Below are positions 1 through 6,146 of a stretch of DNA of 6,694 nucleotides, piece after piece. The stretch is from Planctomycetota bacterium (GTDB lineage: Bacteria > Planctomycetota > Phycisphaerae > Sedimentisphaerales > Anaerohalosphaeraceae): assembly GCA_021160785.1 (NCBI GenBank), contig JAGHBX010000537.1, forward strand, positions 1 through 6,694, in the 5' to 3' direction. The notes beneath the pieces were generated by a model. That model searched no databases. It was not told the origin of the DNA and worked only from the letters and a program-made list of their open reading frames with translations. The position numbers and the translations under genes are program-made. Within the stretch, counting starts at the first letter, position 1, and every line of letters begins with the position of its first letter.

Positions 1-1
1 C

Positions 2-256
2 TCCCCTCCCTTGTATTTCCATCTCGGCAACTGGTACCAGATACACCTGCGGGTGCCCAAAAAAATGATTCAGGCGTGGATCGACGATGAGATGATGGTG
101 AATTTCGAGTGGCCCGGCCATAAACTGGATGTCAGGGCTGAGGTGGACCTGTCCGTGCCGTTGGGCATAGCGACCTGGCAGACAGCAGGCGCGGCCCGTA
201 ATATTGAGGTTCGAAAAGTTGACAAGGCCGCCAAGTCGCCCGAGATGTGGTATTGA
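2..256 (+). CDS. C-terminal end of a DUF1080 (3-keto-disaccharide hydrolase-like) protein, 5'-truncated by the window
   Basis: The open frame runs in from the left edge and stops at TGA 254-256, leaving about 84 residues. A TTG at 11 is in frame, but it falls inside the domain, so the real start lies upstream. The visible part has the jelly-roll/LamG-like pattern of DUF1080 domains: GNWYQIHLRV, then AWIDDE, a run of DVRAEVDLS, and the closing PLGIATWQTAGAARNIEVRKV. Family knowledge: DUF1080 proteins are abundant in planctomycetes, are usually exported, and are linked to carbohydrate binding or to hydrolysis of 3-keto-disaccharides. Catalytic residues and a signal peptide cannot be judged because the N-terminus is missing. 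The next gene starts 54 bases downstream on the same strand, so co-transcription is possible. A distant concanavalin-like lectin domain is the main alternative. Confidence 0.72.
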   Translation, partial: SPPLYFHLGNWYQIHLRVPKKMIQAWIDDEMMVNFEWPGHKLDVRAEVDLSVPLGIATWQTAGAARNIEVRKVDKAAKSPEMWY

Positions 257-310
257 TGCGGCGGTTAGCTCAATTGGCCATGTAAACCGGCTGATCGGAG
301 AGGATTCAAA

Positions 311-2245
311 ATGATGAGAGTAAGTAATCGCGTTATACGACTTTTACTGTTGTCGGCAATCGGCCTGTTGTGCGGGCTGTCCTGTGTTTGTGTGCAGGCG
401 TCCGAAGTCGAACTGACGTTCTTCGGCTGGTCCGACCAGCACGTGAAGCCTGACGGCAATGCCGAGCACCTTCTGCCGGCGATCTATACCATGAACATGC
501 TGCCGGGTTTCGATTATCCCGAAGAGATCGGCGGCAAGGTCGCCATACCCTCATTTGTCCTCAACTGCGGCGATATCACCGAGCAGCCGACCCATGCAGC
601 GAAGGACATGTATGAAACATACATCACACGGGGCCTGCGCTATCCGAGTTTTGACGTGGCGGGCAATCATGACCTGGGCGGTGAATCACCCGGTGAAACC
701 GTTACCGACTGGCTCATCTCGCGGCATGGGGCGCTTAGTTATACATTCGATATCGAAGGCGCTCACTTCGTCATGGTGCTTTCCGAATATGACGAAAGCC
801 TCAACGGCCCCGCACGGCCGATCGGCAAAAGCACCCTGGACTTTATCCGCAGCGACCTCGAAAGCGTACCCAAAAACACACCCGTCGTCGTGGCCACTCA
901 CCTTTGCTATGACGCCATTGCAAACAAAGATGAATTTGTCGATGCCCTGAAAGACGCCAACGTTCTCTGCGTTTTCGGCGGCCACCACCACAAAGCCAAG
1001 GTGGATACATACCGCGGAATCAATTTCGTTCAACTGCCCTCTCCCGCCTCCGGTTCGCCGAGTGAGTTTACCGTCATTCGCATCACCGACGACCGCCTAA
1101 TCGCAGTTCCCTTCGATTATGCCTCCAGACGATGGGCAGCGGGAGAAAACAAGATATTAGACGCAAAGATCAAAGGCCCCCTGCCGCCCGAGACAATCAA
1201 GGAGCCCAAGGACCTCAAGATCGGGCAATCAGCACCCGATTTCATGCTGCCCGGCGTGGACAACCGTTACTACAGGCTCAAGGATTTTGAAAATGCCGAT
1301 GTTCTCGTCGTTATTTTCACATGCAACCACTGCCCCACGGCCCAGGCGTACGAGGACCGGATCATACAACTCGCCGCATACTACAAGGACAAAAGCGTTG
1401 CGCTGGTGGCGATATCGCCCAACGACCCGTTAGCGGTGCGATTGGATGAATTAGGCTATTCCGATTTGAGCGATTCATTCGACGAGATGAAGATCCGCGC
1501 CTACGACAAGAAGTTCAACTTCCCCTATCTGTATGACGGCGACAATCAGCGGGCCTCCAGGGCGTACAACCCGGCGACCACGCCGCACGCCTTTGTCTTC
1601 GACAAGGCCCGAAAGCTGCGATATGTCGGAAGAATCGATAATTCGCAGAACAAACAGATCAAATCTCGTGATTTACGAAACGCCGTCGACGCCCTGCTCG
1701 CAAATAAACCCGTGCCTGTCGAAACAACCCGTCCGTTCGGCTGTTCGACAAAATGGTCCAGCAAGCGAAAAAATGCGCAGGAGGCATTTTACAGATGGGC
1801 CAAGGAAACCGTCACACTCGATACCATCGATGAAGAGGGAGTCAAAAAGCTCTTGGCTAACGACACACAGAAACTCCGCCTTGTCAACCTCTGGGCCACC
1901 TGGTGCGGACCCTGTGCGATGGAGTTCGGCGATCTGATGACTATCAACAGGATGTATCGCAAGCGGGATTTTGAAATGGTCACCCTTAGCAGCGACAAGC
2001 CTTACCGGCAGCCGGAAGCCCTGTCGTTTCTCAAGAAGCGGCAGGCCTCATGCACGAATTATATCTTCGAAATCGACGACCTCGGCAAACTTTCCAAGGC
2101 ATTAGACGGCAACTGGAGCGGCGCAATTCCCCTGACACTGATTATCAAACCCGGCGGAGAGATCATTTACAAACACGAAGGCATCATCGAGCCCCTGACG
2201 GTCCGCAAGATCATTGTCGAACACCTCGGCCGATTCTACAAGTGA
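311..2245 (+). CDS. Exported metallophosphoesterase fused to two thioredoxin-fold domains (redoxin + TlpA-like)
   Basis: A 644-residue protein. Residues 1-30 are a Sec signal peptide (basic start, hydrophobic LLLLSAIGLL, likely cut after VQA); no convincing lipobox is seen. Residues ~34-270 form a calcineurin-like metallophosphoesterase with the full metal-ligand set: DQH (D42, H44), GD (D88), GNHD (N119, H120), TH (H197) and GHHH (H225, H227). Residues ~301-465 are an AhpC/TSA-type redoxin with CNHCP (C338, C341), a probable cis-Pro in TTP (P425) and a closing FGCSTKW around C478. Residues ~500-640 are a TlpA-like thioredoxin with WCGPC (C532, C535) and cis-Pro P607. All three sites look intact, so phosphoester hydrolysis plus thiol-disulfide chemistry outside the cytoplasm is inferred; the substrate is unknown. 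The start at ATG 311 has GGAGAGG (297-303) upstream; ATG 314 is an alternative. The methyltransferase gene begins 17 bases after the stop. Confidence 0.9.
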   Translation: MMRVSNRVIRLLLLSAIGLLCGLSCVCVQASEVELTFFGWSDQHVKPDGNAEHLLPAIYTMNMLPGFDYPEEIGGKVAIPSFVLNCGDITEQPTHAAKDMYETYITRGLRYPSFDVAGNHDLGGESPGETVTDWLISRHGALSYTFDIEGAHFVMVLSEYDESLNGPARPIGKSTLDFIRSDLESVPKNTPVVVATHLCYDAIANKDEFVDALKDANVLCVFGGHHHKAKVDTYRGINFVQLPSPASGSPSEFTVIRITDDRLIAVPFDYASRRWAAGENKILDAKIKGPLPPETIKEPKDLKIGQSAPDFMLPGVDNRYYRLKDFENADVLVVIFTCNHCPTAQAYEDRIIQLAAYYKDKSVALVAISPNDPLAVRLDELGYSDLSDSFDEMKIRAYDKKFNFPYLYDGDNQRASRAYNPATTPHAFVFDKARKLRYVGRIDNSQNKQIKSRDLRNAVDALLANKPVPVETTRPFGCSTKWSSKRKNAQEAFYRWAKETVTLDTIDEEGVKKLLANDTQKLRLVNLWATWCGPCAMEFGDLMTINRMYRKRDFEMVTLSSDKPYRQPEALSFLKKRQASCTNYIFEIDDLGKLSKALDGNWSGAIPLTLIIKPGGEIIYKHEGIIEPLTVRKIIVEHLGRFYK

Positions 2246-2262
2246 TTTCAGCGGGAGAACCC

Positions 2263-3054
2263 ATGCGTTTTGCATTCGGTAAGAACTGGCAATCCTATTC
2301 AGCCAATGCTCTCACTGCCAGGCGAATCGAACAGGCCCGCCGTGCATTCGGCGAACTGCTGACAGGTATTGACCTGCAGCAAAAGCGATTCGTCGACATA
2401 GGCTTTGGCCAGGGTCTCTCCCTGGTCGTCGCCGCGGAGATGGGGGCAGATGTATTGGGCATTGACATAGATGCCGACAATCTGGAAGCGTTGAAAACCA
2501 CTCAGCAGGCAATGGGCTGTGACAAGCCGCTCCGGACGCGCATCGCATCCATATTAGACGACGAGTTTGCCCAAAGCGATCGAGGCGGTTTCGACATCGT
2601 CCATTCATGGGGAGTACTGCACCACACGGGCAATATGCACAAGGCGATAGAAAACGCCTGCACACTGGTTGCCGACGGCGGTTATTTTGTTTGCTCAATC
2701 TACAACGCACACTGGTCCTCGCCGATCTGGAAGGTCATCAAATGGTCCTACAACAAACTCCCCCGGCCGGGGCGCCAAATTGCGGTCGGGCTATTCTATC
2801 CTGTTATTTTCATCGCCAAGTGGCTCGTAACAGGCCGCAACCCGCGGAAAAAGGACAGAGGAATGGATTTTCTCCACGACGTCGTCGACTGGGTGGGCGG
2901 CTATCCCTATGAGTACGCCGGCTGCGAGGAAATTCGCGATTTCGTCTGCCAACTCGGCTTCGACTGCCTTAAGATACGCCCTGCCCAAGTCCCGACAGGG
3001 TGCAACGAGTTTGTCTTCAGGAAAACTCTCGCATCCGCCGAACCGGCAGACTGA
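2263..3054 (+). CDS. Class I SAM-dependent methyltransferase
   Basis: A 263-residue protein with a Rossmann-fold methyltransferase core. Motif I is VDIGFGQGLS (residues 44-53, SAM glycine loop). The acidic end of strand 2 is GIDID (D68). Motif IV/post-motif is FDIVHSWGVLHHTGNM (110-125), and the next strand follows GGYFVCSIY. The C-terminal part has DWVGGYPYEYA and ends in GCNEFVFRK, a pattern I associate with UbiE/UbiG-like methylases of surface-polysaccharide or secondary-metabolite loci. The acceptor substrate cannot be told. A hydrophobic stretch near 172-189 is probably an amphipathic helix or loop. ATG 2263 is chosen because GGGAG lies five bases upstream (2253-2257) and homology begins at once. 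The frame is open back to 2050, but that extension overlaps the preceding gene and looks non-protein-like. Close spacing suggests co-transcription with the upstream phosphoesterase fusion. Confidence 0.88.
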   Translation: MRFAFGKNWQSYSANALTARRIEQARRAFGELLTGIDLQQKRFVDIGFGQGLSLVVAAEMGADVLGIDIDADNLEALKTTQQAMGCDKPLRTRIASILDDEFAQSDRGGFDIVHSWGVLHHTGNMHKAIENACTLVADGGYFVCSIYNAHWSSPIWKVIKWSYNKLPRPGRQIAVGLFYPVIFIAKWLVTGRNPRKKDRGMDFLHDVVDWVGGYPYEYAGCEEIRDFVCQLGFDCLKIRPAQVPTGCNEFVFRKTLASAEPAD

Positions 3055-3178
3055 TGCCAAAGAATCGCCAAATACGCTGATTATTGCGTATCTGACGCTT
3101 AGGACCCGCGCAGATAGGGTCGATAACGCGATTGGGCGGAGATTTTGGCTGATTTAGGCGAAAATTTGTGAAAAAACG

Positions 3179-3206
3179 TTGACAGTCCCCCCGGCAGTGA
3201 TATAAT
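3179..3206 (+). promoter_or_regulatory. Sigma70-type extended -10 promoter of rplM-rpsI
   Basis: A perfect -35 box TTGACA (3179-3184) and a perfect -10 box TATAAT (3201-3206) are 16 bases apart. TG at 3198-3199 supplies an extended -10. Transcription should start near 3213, giving a leader of about 35 bases before rplM, too short to hold a large r-protein leader structure. Two weak hairpins between the methyltransferase stop and this promoter (stems 3072-3077/3086-3091 and 3103-3107/3117-3121) have no T-run and might only weakly end the upstream transcript. Confidence 0.88.
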
Positions 3207-3247
3207 ACCACGTTTTCCAGAAAGAACGTGTTGGAGTTGCATTGAAT

Positions 3248-3676
3248 ATGAAATCGTACGTAGCTAAAACGGGCGAAGTTGACCAAAAGTGGGTCCTGAT
3301 AGATGCCGACGGACAGATTCTGGGTCGTATGGCGGCGAAGATCGCCATGATGCTGATGGGCAAGACCAAGCCGATCTATACGCCGCATGTGGATACGGGC
3401 GACTTTGTCGTTGTCGTAAATGCCGAGAAGGTAGAGGTTAGCGGCAAGAAAGCCCTGACGAAAGAGTACCAGCATTACACCGGTTATCCCGGTGGCCAAA
3501 AAAGCGTCTCCTATGCGGAAATGTTGGAAAAGAGGCCGGAGAGGGTTATCGAACTGGCCGTCCGCAGGATGCTGCCCAAGAACAAACTCGGCGTAAAGAT
3601 GCTGAAGAAACTCAAGGTGTTCCGCGGGCCAGAGCATGACCATGCGGCCCAGAAACCCGAAAAAATCGAAGTGTAA
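3248..3676 (+). CDS. rplM: 50S ribosomal protein L13
   Basis: A 142-residue protein, the same length as E. coli L13 and colinear with it: MKSYVAK start, WVLIDADGQILGRMA, IYTPHVDTGDFVVVVNAEKV, YTGYPGGQKS, RPERVIELAVRRMLPKNKLG, LKVFRGPEHDHAAQKPE. L13 binds 23S rRNA early in large-subunit assembly and also acts as a translational repressor of its own operon in E. coli. ATG 3248 is chosen because family homology starts exactly there. An in-frame TTG at 3242 would add two residues, and it sits five bases after the GGAG at 3233-3236, whereas ATG 3248 is 11 bases away; the start is therefore slightly uncertain. rpsI follows after 20 bases, the conserved L13-S9 operon. Confidence 0.98.
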   Translation: MKSYVAKTGEVDQKWVLIDADGQILGRMAAKIAMMLMGKTKPIYTPHVDTGDFVVVVNAEKVEVSGKKALTKEYQHYTGYPGGQKSVSYAEMLEKRPERVIELAVRRMLPKNKLGVKMLKKLKVFRGPEHDHAAQKPEKIEV

Positions 3677-3696
3677 ACTGAGGAAGAGCTTAGGAC

Positions 3697-4230
3697 ATGG
3701 CTGAACAGGAAAAAGAAGGCGTCATAACTAATCCGGACATGGCAACAGAACAGCCCCCTGCCGCGGAGACACCTGAGAAGGAAAAAAAAGAAGAAGAAAA
3801 GGTTGTCAAGAGAACCGCCGCTCTTACCGGCACGCTGGACAAGGGCGGATTCATCTGGGGCACGGGACGACGCAAAAGTGCTGTTGCAAGAGTACGCATC
3901 AAGGCCGGCGACGGCAAGCTTCTGATTAATAAACGCACGGTGGATGAATATTTCACGCAGCAACAGGACCGCAACGCCGTGCAGGCGCCGCTGAAGGCGT
4001 TGAATATGACCGAGGCTTTTGATGTGTTTGTCAACGTCGGCGGAGGCGGAACGACCGGCCAGGCAGGCGCCGTAAGACTGGGTATCGCAAGGGCGCTTCG
4101 CAATTATGACGAGAACCTGCTCGAGGAACTCCGCAACACCGGGTATCTGACACGCGACGGGCGAATGGTCGAACGAAAGAAGCCCGGCCAGAAAGGCGCA
4201 AGGAAAAAGTTCCAGTTCTCGAAACGTTAA
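3697..4230 (+). CDS. rpsI: 30S ribosomal protein S9 with N-terminal extension
   Basis: A 177-residue protein. Residues ~50-177 are a normal S9: GTGRRKSAVARVRI, LINKRTVDEYF, VNVGGGGTTGQAGAVRLGIARAL, GYLTRDGRMVERKKPGQKGARKKFQFSKR tail (given in parts; the C-terminal SKR reaches toward the P-site tRNA in known ribosomes). Residues 1-~48 are an extra low-complexity segment, acidic first and then rich in K and E (around PEKEKKEEEKVVKR), with no counterpart in the ~130-residue E. coli protein. ATG 3697 has GAGGAAG nine bases upstream, and the extension is in frame with no better start, so it appears to be translated. It shares the promoter upstream of rplM and ends 21 bases before a strong terminator. 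Confidence 0.97.
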   Translation: MAEQEKEGVITNPDMATEQPPAAETPEKEKKEEEKVVKRTAALTGTLDKGGFIWGTGRRKSAVARVRIKAGDGKLLINKRTVDEYFTQQQDRNAVQAPLKALNMTEAFDVFVNVGGGGTTGQAGAVRLGIARALRNYDENLLEELRNTGYLTRDGRMVERKKPGQKGARKKFQFSKR

Positions 4231-4251
4231 GTGGATTTCATTGGATTTACC

Positions 4252-4284
4252 AAGCCGTCCGAAGCGTTTCGGACGGCTTTTTTT
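4252..4284 (+). terminator. Rho-independent terminator of rplM-rpsI
   Basis: A perfect 12-bp stem, AAGCCGTCCGAA (4252-4263) with TTCGGACGGCTT (4268-4279), closes a GCGT loop and runs into seven T (4278-4284). It lies 21 bases after the rpsI stop. Confidence 0.95.
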
Positions 4285-4308
4285 ATTGGAAAATCGCAGC
4301 GTTATAGC

Positions 4309-4343
4309 CCTGTTTGGTAAAAACAGGAAACCGCCTTCGGCGG
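4309..4343. repeat. Two adjacent small hairpins after the terminator
   Basis: CCTGTTT (4309-4315) pairs perfectly with AAACAGG (4321-4327) around GGTAA. After three A (4328-4330), CCGCC (4331-4335) pairs with GGCGG (4339-4343) around TTC. Neither is followed by a T-run, so they are not obvious terminators, although transcript-end stabilisation is possible. They lie in the 338-base gap between rpsI and argC, which holds no credible gene on either strand. Confidence 0.6.
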
Positions 4344-4354
4344 AGACTATTTTA

Positions 4355-4384
4355 TTCTGGATTCCCGCTTTCGCGGGAATGACA
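4355..4384. repeat. Palindromic dispersed-repeat-like element (ATTCCCGC-TTTC-GCGGGAAT)
   Basis: ATTCCCGC (4361-4368) and GCGGGAAT (4373-4380) form a perfect 8-bp stem around TTTC, flanked by TTCTGG and GACA. The wording closely resembles a short intergenic repeat found in many unrelated bacteria, and its ATTCCC-N8-GGGAAT skeleton matches the neisserial dRS3 repeat (from memory, not searched). Only one copy is present in this window, so repeat status cannot be proven here. Confidence 0.6.
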
Positions 4385-4486
4385 AATAAATCTCACGCTT
4401 GGCTTAAATATTACGACTAATTTGAGTTGCAAAAATGTCGCGCCAATATCAATGGAATTCCGGGGGCGTCAAGGCCTGAAAAAGTA

Positions 4487-4514
4487 GTGACATTTTCGCA
4501 TTTGAAGGTATTAT
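4487..4514 (+). promoter_or_regulatory. Probable sigma70-type promoter of argC
   Basis: GTGACA (4487-4492) and TATTAT (4509-4514) each match the consensus at five of six bases and are 16 bases apart. Transcription would start near 4521, giving a leader of about 48 bases. No ArgR-like operator was recognised. Confidence 0.65.
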
Positions 4515-4568
4515 GATGATTTGACCGGCGAGCGAGCCGTTTGGAAAGACAAGTGAAAGGGAGCAAAG

Positions 4569-5576
4569 ATGATACGAGTTGCGATAATTGGCGCGAGCGG
4601 CTATACGGGTTTGGAGTCGATTGAGATACTGCTGCGGCATCCGGAGGCGCAGGTGTCCTACCTGACGGCGCTTCCGGAGGAGTGCGGTCATGTTGCCGAC
4701 ATCTTCGGCTCGCTGCGGGGCAGGCTCGATATGCATGTCGAGGTGCTGGATATGGGCAAATTAGCCGGCAAAGCCGACGTCGTGCTGTGCTGTCTGCCGC
4801 ACAAGGTCTCGATGAGCTATGTGCCGAGACTGCTCGATACCGGCCTGAAAGTTATCGATTTCAGTGCCGACTACCGGCTCAAAGACGTCATCGTCTATGA
4901 GAACTTCTACCAGGAGCACACAGACAAGGAGAATCTCACGCACGCCGCTTTCGGGCTGCCGGAGTTGTTTCGCAAAGACATCAAAAATGCGCGGCTCGTC
5001 GCCAATCCCGGCTGCTATCCTACCGGGGCGACGCTTGCTATCGCACCGCTCCTGAAGAACGGCCTGATCGAGACCAGCGGGATTATCGTCAATTCCGTAA
5101 CGGGCGTTTCAGGCGGCGGCAAGAACCCGTCGGTGATATTTCACTATCCGAATATGAATGAGAATTTCCTGCCCTACGCTATCGGCTCGCACAGGCACAT
5201 GCCGGAGATGGAGCAGATAGCGTCGGCAGTTGCGCAGACAAAAGTAGAACTCCTGTTCCAGCCGCATGTCGGACCGTTCAATCGGGGCATTCTCTCGACG
5301 GTGTACTGCGATCCGAAGAAGGACCTGTCGCAGGATGAGCTAAATGAAATTTACAACACGTTCTATCATTCCGAGCCGTTTGTGCAGGTCTTAGACGGCC
5401 CGCCCGCGGTCAAGAACGTGGCAAAGAGCAATTACTGCCATGTCTATCCAACAACGGCAAAGGGAAAGATCATCTGCTTCTCGGCGATAGATAACCTGAT
5501 CAAAGGAGCGTCGGGCCAGGCAATCCAGAACATGAATATAATATTCGACCTGGACGAAACCTTAGGTTTGAAGTGA
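4569..5576 (+). CDS. argC: N-acetyl-gamma-glutamyl-phosphate reductase
   Basis: A 335-residue protein, normal for the family. It carries out the NADPH-dependent reduction of N-acetyl-glutamyl-5-phosphate to the semialdehyde, the third step of arginine/ornithine biosynthesis in the cytoplasm. The N-terminal NADP-binding loop is GASGYTG (residues 8-14). The catalytic thiol is in NPGCYPT (C149). The conserved VTGVSGGGK is at about 177-185 and GSHRHMPE at 206-213 (H208/H210 include the catalytic His). A C-terminal Rossmann strand pair closes with NLIKGASGQAIQNMN. ATG 4569 has AGGGAG five bases upstream (4558-4563). No other arg genes are adjacent: the upstream pair is ribosomal and downstream is a mobile-element remnant, so here argC appears to be transcribed alone from its own promoter. 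No T-run terminator follows. Confidence 0.97.
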   Translation: MIRVAIIGASGYTGLESIEILLRHPEAQVSYLTALPEECGHVADIFGSLRGRLDMHVEVLDMGKLAGKADVVLCCLPHKVSMSYVPRLLDTGLKVIDFSADYRLKDVIVYENFYQEHTDKENLTHAAFGLPELFRKDIKNARLVANPGCYPTGATLAIAPLLKNGLIETSGIIVNSVTGVSGGGKNPSVIFHYPNMNENFLPYAIGSHRHMPEMEQIASAVAQTKVELLFQPHVGPFNRGILSTVYCDPKKDLSQDELNEIYNTFYHSEPFVQVLDGPPAVKNVAKSNYCHVYPTTAKGKIICFSAIDNLIKGASGQAIQNMNIIFDLDETLGLK

Positions 5577-5588
5577 ATGTTGAATATC

Positions 5589-5609
5589 GAATCCATTGGG
5601 AGCGGATTC
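5589..5609. other. Weak inverted repeat downstream of argC
   Basis: GAATCC (5589-5594) can pair with GGATTC (5604-5609); an alternative pairing is CCATTG (5593-5598) with CAATGG (5609-5614). There is no adjacent T-run, so a terminator role is doubtful. The rest of 5577-5688 is AT-rich and shows nothing I can name. Confidence 0.3.
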
Positions 5610-5688
5610 AATGGTTTGGGCTTATTTCGCAGTTTTTAAGGTGTACAGGTACGCTTCACCGAAAAGTCAGATGCCAATTACTTTATTT

Positions 5689-6046
5689 CACTACTGTCCG
5701 GTTGTTGAATTTTGATTTCCTTATAACTTTTTAGATTACAGTATGTTACACAATAAAACAACTACAAACGATTTCAATTTGCCTGTAGCATTTAGGCCAT
5801 TTCCTCATAAAGGATTGGCTGATGAACTCTGGGCGAACCGTTTTTTCTCAAATCATGGACCTGCTCCCTCACTGGGATTTCCGCAAATGCGTCAAACGAT
5901 ATCATGGCGACCGAAAAATACAAAAATTCTCCTGCATGGACCAATTTCTTTGCATGGCATTCGCTCAATTGACTTACCGGGAGAGCTTGCGAGACATCGA
6001 AGTATGCCTGCGAGGCAACCAGTCGAAACTTTATCACATGGGCATT
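5689..6046 (+). mobile_element. Truncated IS4-family insertion sequence (left part only)
   Basis: The stretch holds an upstream non-coding part and the 5' quarter of an IS4/DUF4372-type transposase gene. The left end is placed tentatively at CACTACTGTCCGG (5689-5701), which looks like a terminal inverted repeat of this type; the matching right end is absent from the window, so the end cannot be confirmed. The element breaks off at ~6046, exactly where the antisense tRNA fragment begins. Base composition is clearly richer in AT than in argC. Confidence 0.6.
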
Positions 6047-6049
6047 CGA
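5822..6049 (+). pseudogene. IS4-family transposase, N-terminal DUF4372 fragment
   Basis: About 76 residues match the start of DUF4372-type IS4 transposases as I know them: MNSGRTVFSQIMDLLP, FRKCVKRYHGD, FSCMDQFLCMAFAQLTYRES, LRDIEVCL, KLYHMGIR. Intact relatives continue into SRSTLADANE and a DDE catalytic domain, for a total of about 370-400 residues, so the catalytic core is missing. The frame stays open to 6139, but everything after ~6049 (SRRDSNPQPSDRQ and onward) is only a readout of antisense tRNA and flanking sequence. ATG 5822 has AAAGGA seven bases upstream (5809-5814). The fragment cannot be an active transposase; an expressed remnant is possible but has no evident function. Confidence 0.85.
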
Positions 6050-6088
6050 TCCCGAAGGGACTCGAACCCTCAACCTTCGGATCGACAG
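6047..6088 (-). tRNA. 3'-half fragment of tRNA-Asp(GUC), probable integration-site (att) remnant
   Basis: Read on the minus strand, 42 bases fit tRNA positions 32-73 without a gap. They are anticodon loop CTGTCGA (6088-6082, anticodon GUC), anticodon 3' stem TCCGA, variable loop AGGTT, T stem/loop GAGGG-TTCGAGT-CCCTT (6071-6055), acceptor 3' strand CGGGATC (6054-6048) and discriminator G (6047), the base expected for tRNA-Asp. The partner strands are absent: TCGGA does not precede the loop, no D arm is present, and the 5' acceptor strand GATCCCG is not found up to the window end. CCA is not encoded. The cut at the anticodon loop is where tyrosine integrases commonly recombine, so an att duplicate is inferred. 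It cannot give a functional tRNA. Confidence 0.7.
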
Positions 6089-6146
6089 GCGTTTCTGCCG
6101 TCCCCCAAGTGCTTGTGGCGCAATAACTTACAAATCTAACTGTTTG

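Noticed and set aside
265..277. TTAGCTCAATTGG resembles the D arm of a tRNA
   Set aside because: The returning D stem (GAGC), the anticodon arm and the T arm are all missing, and the stretch is simply the short gap with the ribosome binding site of the next gene.
2050..2262. 71-codon upstream extension of the methyltransferase frame
   Set aside because: It overlaps the TlpA-like domain of the preceding gene in another frame, reads as an arginine-rich shadow, and ATG 2263 has its own Shine-Dalgarno.
3072..3121. Two hairpins after the methyltransferase as an intrinsic terminator or an L13 leader
   Set aside because: They have short stems, no T-run, and lie upstream of the rplM promoter, so they cannot be part of its leader.
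3017..3643. 208-codon minus-strand frame opposite rplM
   Set aside because: It is antisense to a clear ribosomal protein gene and shows no recognisable domain.
5743..6126. 127-codon plus-strand frame across the IS fragment
   Set aside because: It is a shadow of the transposase frame and then of antisense tRNA sequence (GLEPSTFG type); no protein-like pattern and no good start context.
6050..6139. Tail SRRDSNPQPSDRQ on the transposase as a possible fused domain
   Set aside because: It is the antisense translation of the tRNA 3' half plus flanking bases; peptides of this kind are a known artefact of reading across tRNA genes.
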